Origin: Halioglobus sp.
GTDB lineage: Bacteria > Pseudomonadota > Gammaproteobacteria > Pseudomonadales > Halieaceae
DNA: 64,000 bases
Direction: 5' to 3'
NCBI GenBank assembly: GCA_029246385.1
Contig: JAQWNG010000015.1
Location: forward strand, 248,001 to 312,000
Position 1 is the stretch's first letter; each line of letters starts with the position of its first letter. The position numbers and the translations under genes are program-made. Below, piece by piece: positions 59,171 through 64,000 of the stretch. The notes below the pieces were generated by a model. That model made no database searches, was not told the DNA's origin, and saw nothing but the letters and a program-made list of their open reading frames with translations.

Positions 59171-60748
59171 TTATTCCCACTCAATCGTCGCAGGGGGTTT
59201 ACTGCTGATATCGTAGGTCACACGTGACACACCGGAAATCTCATTGATAATGCGATTTGATGTACGCTCCAGTAAGTCATAGGGTAGATGCGCCCAGCGC
59301 GCAGTCATGAAGTCCACGGTCTCAACTGCCCTCAGAGCAATAACATACTCGTAGCGACGCGCATCTCCCACGACGCCCACTGACTTCACCGGCAAGAAAA
59401 CAGCAAACGCTTGGCTGGTCTTGTGATAATAATCGTCGCGGTGCAATTCCTCGATAAAAATGGCGTCTGCCAAGCGCAGCAGATCCGCATACTCCTTCTT
59501 TACTTCTCCCAGAATCCTTACGCCCAAGCCGGGACCGGGAAAGGGATGCCGATAGACCATGTCGTAATGCAGGCCCAGCTCCAACCCTATCCTGCGGACT
59601 TCGTCTTTGAACAATTCACGCAGCGGCTCCACTAGTTCGAAACTCATATCGTCTGGCAGACCACCGACATTATGATGGGACTTAATATTATGGGCATTGC
59701 CGTTTTTGCCTCCAGCAGACTCAATCACATCGGGATAGATTGTGCCCTGAGCCAACCACTTCACCTCGGTCAACTTTCCGGCCTCCTCATCAAAGACATC
59801 GATAAAGGTATTTCCAATAACCTTGCGCTTTGCTTCAGGATCAGACACGCCCTCCAACCTCTGAAGAAACAGCGCCTCACAGTCTCGGCGCAGCACCGTT
59901 ACCCCCATATTCCGGGAGAACATCTCCATCACTTGATCGCCTTCCTTCAAACGCAGCAACCCGTTATCTACAAACACGCACGTCAACCGATCCCCAATGG
60001 CGCGATGTAGCAGCGCAGCCACTACGGACGAATCTACACCGCCGGATAAGCCCAACAACACCTTGTCTGTACCTACCAGCGACTTTACGCGGTCAATTGC
60101 ATTTTCGACGATATTAGCAGGCGTCCAAAGCACCTCACAGCCACATTGCTCAAGTACAAAGTGTTCGAAAATACGCGCACCCTGAAGTGTGTGGGTCACC
60201 TCAGGATGAAACTGGATTCCAAAGAAGGGCTTATCTTTATGCGCCATACCCGCAATGGGACAGCTCACGGTTTCAGCCATCAATTCGAAGTCTGGCGGCA
60301 GCGTCACCACCTTATCCCCGTGACTCATCCACACATCCAGCAGCAGCCCACCACTATCGGCGACATGATCGTAGATATCATGCAACAGCCTGCTATTTCC
60401 GACCTGCCTTATCTGGGCATAGCCAAACTCGCTAACAGAGGAACCGACCACAGCGCCGCCAAGCTGCTCGGCCATAGTCTGCATGCCGTAGCATATTCCA
60501 AGCACGGGCACGCCCAAGGTGAATACGCATTCGGGCGCTCGCGGGGATCCTTTATCCACCACTGACTCTGGGCCACCCGACAGAATAATCCCGCTGGGAT
60601 CAAATGCCAGTATATCTTCTTCGCTGACGTTAAAAGCCCGGATTTCACTATACACACCAACCTCTCGAACCCGTCGAGCAATCAATTGCGTGTACTGTGA
60701 ACCAAAATCTAGAATGAGGATTTTCTGGGCGTGAATATCTGCGCTCAT
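59171..60748 (-). CDS. guaA: GMP synthase (glutamine-hydrolysing)
   Basis: This 525-residue enzyme joins a class I glutaminase domain (Cys86 in GICYGMQ; HPEVTH) and an ATP pyrophosphatase domain ([10 protein letters not shown]), plus a C-terminal dimerisation domain ending TIEWE. It turns XMP to GMP with glutamine as nitrogen donor. It follows guaB by 105 bases. Confidence 0.98.
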   Translation of the reverse strand: MSADIHAQKILILDFGSQYTQLIARRVREVGVYSEIRAFNVSEEDILAFDPSGIILSGGPESVVDKGSPRAPECVFTLGVPVLGICYGMQTMAEQLGGAVVGSSVSEFGYAQIRQVGNSRLLHDIYDHVADSGGLLLDVWMSHGDKVVTLPPDFELMAETVSCPIAGMAHKDKPFFGIQFHPEVTHTLQGARIFEHFVLEQCGCEVLWTPANIVENAIDRVKSLVGTDKVLLGLSGGVDSSVVAALLHRAIGDRLTCVFVDNGLLRLKEGDQVMEMFSRNMGVTVLRRDCEALFLQRLEGVSDPEAKRKVIGNTFIDVFDEEAGKLTEVKWLAQGTIYPDVIESAGGKNGNAHNIKSHHNVGGLPDDMSFELVEPLRELFKDEVRRIGLELGLHYDMVYRHPFPGPGLGVRILGEVKKEYADLLRLADAIFIEELHRDDYYHKTSQAFAVFLPVKSVGVVGDARRYEYVIALRAVETVDFMTARWAHLPYDLLERTSNRIINEISGVSRVTYDISSKPPATIEWE

Positions 60749-60853
60749 GGTGTGTCCTGAATGAAGAATAGAATGATCACTAATCCGGCAGCAACGCTTA
60801 TCGGCGCGTGTGCAGCTACCGACATTGGGTCAAAGGCGAGGTTACCTGAACGC

Positions 60854-62323
60854 TTAACTTACCGGATAATTTGGCGCTTCCTTGGTAATTGAGACATCGT
60901 GCACATGGCTCTCTGCGATACCGGCGCCGGTGATGCGGACAAATTCAGGCTCGGTGCGCATGGCGTCCATGGAAGCACTGCCGGTATAACCCATGGCAGA
61001 GCGCACCCCCCCCATTAATTGATGAATGATACTTGAGACCGGTCCCTTATAGGCAACACGACCCTCGATACCCTCTGGCACGAGCTTTTCCGCACCTCTG
61101 CTGGTGTCCTGAAAGTACCGATCGGAGGAACCCTGTGTTTTGGACATCGCCGCCAAAGAACCCATTCCTCGATACGCCTTGTAGGTCCTTCCCTGATAGA
61201 GTTCAACCTCTCCCGGCGCTTCTTCGGTACCGGCGAACATGCTACCCACCATGATCGAATGCGCTCCGGCCACAATCGCCTTGGCAATGTCACCTGAGAA
61301 CCGGATACCGCCGTCGGCGATGACGGGAATACCTGTCCCTTTCAGTGCCTCGCTTACGTTAGCGATAGCGGTAATCTGAGGCACCCCGGTACCGGTGACG
61401 ATACGAGTCGTACAAATGGAGCCAGGGCCGATACCCACCTTAACGCCATCTACACCGGCCTCTGCCAAGGCGACCGCAGCTGCGGCAGTGGCGATATTGC
61501 CGCCGATCACCTGCACCGAGGGAAAGCATTTTTTAATCATTTTGATTCTGTTAATGACATTACGTGAATGTCCGTGCGCCGTATCCACCACGAGCACATC
61601 AACACCCACAGCAACCAGCGCCTCTACCCGATCATCGGTATCCGCACTAGTGCCAATCGAAGCCCCCACACGGAGATGACCGTAGGAATCCTTGCACGCA
61701 TGGGGGAAACTCTCAGCCTTGTCGAAATCCTTTACCGTGATCATCCCGCACAGATCAAATGCATCGTTAACGACCAGCACTTTTTCAATTCGGTGTCGAT
61801 GCAGCAGCTCCTGTACTTCGGCTAGGTCAGCGCCTTCTTTCACCGTCACCAGTTTGTCGCGGGGCGTCATAATGGCGGAGACCAGCTTTTGTGGGTTGGA
61901 TTCAAAGCGCACATCGCGACGCGTCACAATGCCCACCAGATCCTCGCCATTGAGCACCGGCACGCCGGATATACCATGAGCGCCCGTCAGAGCAATCAAC
62001 TCGGTGATAGTTGCCCCTTGCTGAATCGTAATGGGATCCTTGACCACACCGCTTTCGAACTTCTTAACTTTGCGAACCTGTTCCGCCTGCTCGGCGATTG
62101 TCATGCTTTTGTGGATAATGCCCAGCCCGCCTTCTTGGGCAAGGGCGATAGCCAGACGAAACTCGGTAACCGTATCCATCGCTGCAGACACAAGAGGAAT
62201 ATTCAAACTGATACCACGCGTGAGATGCGTGCTAAGTGATACGTCGCCAGCAACAACCTCAGAATAGCCTGGCAGCAACAGAACATCATCAAAAGTAAGA
62301 GCTTCCTGAGCAATACGCAGCAT
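60854..62323 (-). CDS. guaB: IMP dehydrogenase
   Basis: This 489-residue NAD-dependent enzyme has the catalytic Cys304 in GPGSICTTR, paired CBS domains (about residues 93-202) and the barrel start [12 protein letters not shown]. It oxidises IMP to XMP, the first committed step to GMP. ATG 62323 has GGAG ten bases upstream and gives the usual length. guaB and guaA form an operon. The divergent neighbour is xseA. Confidence 0.98.
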   Translation of the reverse strand: MLRIAQEALTFDDVLLLPGYSEVVAGDVSLSTHLTRGISLNIPLVSAAMDTVTEFRLAIALAQEGGLGIIHKSMTIAEQAEQVRKVKKFESGVVKDPITIQQGATITELIALTGAHGISGVPVLNGEDLVGIVTRRDVRFESNPQKLVSAIMTPRDKLVTVKEGADLAEVQELLHRHRIEKVLVVNDAFDLCGMITVKDFDKAESFPHACKDSYGHLRVGASIGTSADTDDRVEALVAVGVDVLVVDTAHGHSRNVINRIKMIKKCFPSVQVIGGNIATAAAAVALAEAGVDGVKVGIGPGSICTTRIVTGTGVPQITAIANVSEALKGTGIPVIADGGIRFSGDIAKAIVAGAHSIMVGSMFAGTEEAPGEVELYQGRTYKAYRGMGSLAAMSKTQGSSDRYFQDTSRGAEKLVPEGIEGRVAYKGPVSSIIHQLMGGVRSAMGYTGSASMDAMRTEPEFVRITGAGIAESHVHDVSITKEAPNYPVS

Positions 62324-62487
62324 ATGGGTGACACTCCAGCCAATGAGGACAGATACGTCGGACAAGTATAAATACAAGTGCACTGCAGCACAATTACCGC
62401 GCCATCAGAAAGCGAGAGAATGCGCTTTAAAACGGAATAAAGTACACTGATGCACCCAGAAAAATACAAAGCTGAGCTCGCCTTCTA

Positions 62488-63849
62488 TTGAACACTCGCT
62501 TCAAATCCGATAACGCGCCTCCTGTCCTCTCTGTCAGCCAGCTCAATCGGCAGGCCAAGTCTCTGCTTGATAGTCACTTTGACTTTGTCTGGGTTGAAGG
62601 CGAGATCAGTAATTTCGCTGCCCCCTCCTCCGGACATTGGTACTTCTCACTCAAGGATACCAGCGCTCAGGTGCGCTGCGCGATGTTCAAAAATCGTAAC
62701 CAGCGGGTGAAGTTTACGCCCTCAAATGGAGACGCCATCCGTTTGCGGTGCCGAGTATCACTTTATGAAGGCCGGGGTGAATTCCAGATAATTGCAGAAC
62801 ATTTAGAACACGCCGGTGCTGGGCCGCTGCAAGCAGCATTCGAGCAACTCAAAGACAAATTACTGGCAGAAGGCCTTTTCGAGTCAGCGCGCAAGCAACC
62901 CCTGCCCGCATCTATAGCTCATTTAGGCGTCGTCACATCCCCCACTGGTGCTGCTATTCACGACATACTGACGATTCTGAAACGGCGCTGCCCTACAATC
63001 GATGTGCAATTGCTCCCCGTACCAGTGCAAGGCGAAGGTGCAGCAGCATTGATCGCGGGCGCCATTGACCGGGCGAATCGGTGGCGAAAAGAAGGTAAAA
63101 TACAACTTGATGCACTGATCATAGGTCGCGGTGGCGGCTCCCTCGAGGATCGATGGGCATTCAATGAGGAAATAGTGGCTCGCGCCATCGCCGCCAGTGA
63201 GTTACCTATTGTCAGCGCAGTGGGGCATGAAGTGGACTTTAGTATTGCCGATATGGCCGCAGATCGCCGGGCCGCCACCCCGTCGGCCGCCGCGGAACTC
63301 CTGAGCCCTGACCAGCATGAGTGGGCGCAGCGCCTGCAAATCACAGAGGGGAACTTGGTGCGTGCAATCCAGCGTAGGCTTGCCGCCGTGACAACTCACC
63401 TCGCCCACTTAAATCAACGATTGAAGCACCCGGGGGCGCAGATCCGCGAGCGGGCTCAGCGCCTCGATGACCTCGAACAGCGCTTGCTGCTGGCTCAAAA
63501 GCATGTGTCGCGAAGGCATCTTGCAACACTAGCGCTTCTGGAAAATCGCCTAATGGCGAAATCTCCAGTCACTCGACTAGAACAGCTACAACGTGAGACT
63601 CTGCTGCGCCGTAACCAGCTGGAGGCCGCCATGCGACAGCGTTTGCAGGACTACGCAAACAAGCTGACTCATAGGGCGCAGATGCTTGACTCCTTAAGCC
63701 CGCTAGGCACTCTGCAGCGCGGTTACGCCATCGTTACAGACAGCAGCGGCGCGGTGGTGCGAGAAACTGGCAGTGTTTTAATTGGGGATGAGATCGAAGC
63801 CAGAGTTGCCAATGGTCGTCTAGGGCTAACGGTCAAGCGCATAGATTGA
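62488..63849 (+). CDS. xseA: Exodeoxyribonuclease VII large subunit
   Basis: The 453-residue protein has the N-terminal OB fold (VLSVSQLNRQAKSLLD, VWVEGEISNF), the exonuclease domain (GVVTSPTGAAIHDIL, RGGGSLEDRWAFNEE, VGHEVDFSIADMAADRRA), a long coiled-coil and the C-terminal QRGYAIV segment. With XseB it degrades single-stranded DNA. The start is TTG without a strong ribosome-binding site, and no better in-frame start was found. It is divergent from guaB. Confidence 0.95.
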   Translation: MNTRFKSDNAPPVLSVSQLNRQAKSLLDSHFDFVWVEGEISNFAAPSSGHWYFSLKDTSAQVRCAMFKNRNQRVKFTPSNGDAIRLRCRVSLYEGRGEFQIIAEHLEHAGAGPLQAAFEQLKDKLLAEGLFESARKQPLPASIAHLGVVTSPTGAAIHDILTILKRRCPTIDVQLLPVPVQGEGAAALIAGAIDRANRWRKEGKIQLDALIIGRGGGSLEDRWAFNEEIVARAIAASELPIVSAVGHEVDFSIADMAADRRAATPSAAAELLSPDQHEWAQRLQITEGNLVRAIQRRLAAVTTHLAHLNQRLKHPGAQIRERAQRLDDLEQRLLLAQKHVSRRHLATLALLENRLMAKSPVTRLEQLQRETLLRRNQLEAAMRQRLQDYANKLTHRAQMLDSLSPLGTLQRGYAIVTDSSGAVVRETGSVLIGDEIEARVANGRLGLTVKRID

Positions 63850-64000
63850 CCTTGGTGTCCACATTGCGCCGTCGGCCCGTGCAGTCATCACGAATATCTC
63901 GCGCAACGCTATCGAAGCGCAGGTGCACCCGCAGCAGGAGCTGAGATTTTAGCCAAATTAAGATCGCCGTAATGCAGCCAACGTAACATAAAGATTGCCT

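Overview
The window is a chromosomal segment of a gammaproteobacterium with about 50% GC. It carries 59 genes I can support plus one small candidate ORF. I see no rRNA, tRNA, phage, insertion sequence or CRISPR array. The block der-bamB-yfgM-hisS-ispG-rodZ-pilF-rlmN-ndk-iscX-fdx-hscA-hscB-iscA-iscU-iscS-iscR-trmJ-suhB-secF-secD has the gene order I know from pseudomonads. The glyoxylate bypass, minor-pilin and GspA/GspB genes also fit a free-living aerobic gammaproteobacterium. A marine Cellvibrionales/Halieaceae-like lineage is my inference, not a demonstrated placement.

Layout. 1-16.5 kb: end of a class II fumarase, a glycine-zipper envelope protein, a DUF3604 protein, an epoxide-hydrolase-like enzyme, glnK-amtB, an alkaline phosphatase, gspA-gspB, msrA, a PadR regulator, a luciferase-like oxidoreductase, DAHP synthase, a DUF501 protein and metY. 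16.5-19 kb: an HxlR regulator and isocitrate lyase with a clear terminator and a repeat-rich upstream region. 19-26.5 kb: the minor pilin operon fimU-pilV-pilW-pilX-pilY1-pilE plus a small exported protein. 26.8-30.8 kb: a tightly packed catabolic module (SDR, acyl-CoA dehydrogenase, family III CoA-transferase, MaoC/FAS1-like hydratase). 31-33.7 kb: the most accessory-looking stretch, with an allene-oxide-cyclase/dirigent-like secreted protein, a small upstream ORF overlapping an HPPD-like dioxygenase, and a truncated haemoglobin. 33.7-52.7 kb: the conserved housekeeping block. 52.8-64 kb: purL, mltF, tadA, an AT-rich monooxygenase-like ORF, guaA, guaB and xseA.

How the parts work together. 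The isc operon makes Fe-S clusters that IspG, RlmN and IscR itself need. Two IscR-type palindromes overlap a good promoter in front of iscR, which implies classical feedback. PilF and the minor pilins serve the same type IV pilus from two loci. GlnK-AmtB, GuaA, GuaB and PurL link ammonium supply and purine synthesis. The 26.8-30.8 kb module looks like a CoA-thioester degradation route whose substrate is not evident.

I found no unmistakable new defence or mobile system. The observations most worth a second look are the HPPD-like locus with its upstream peptide, the CoA module with its atypical acyl-CoA dehydrogenase, the Cys-rich repeats in PilY1, the RodZ lacking a periplasmic domain, and the low-GC gene coupled to guaA. 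Start codons were chosen by ribosome-binding sites where possible, so several differ from the longest open frame.
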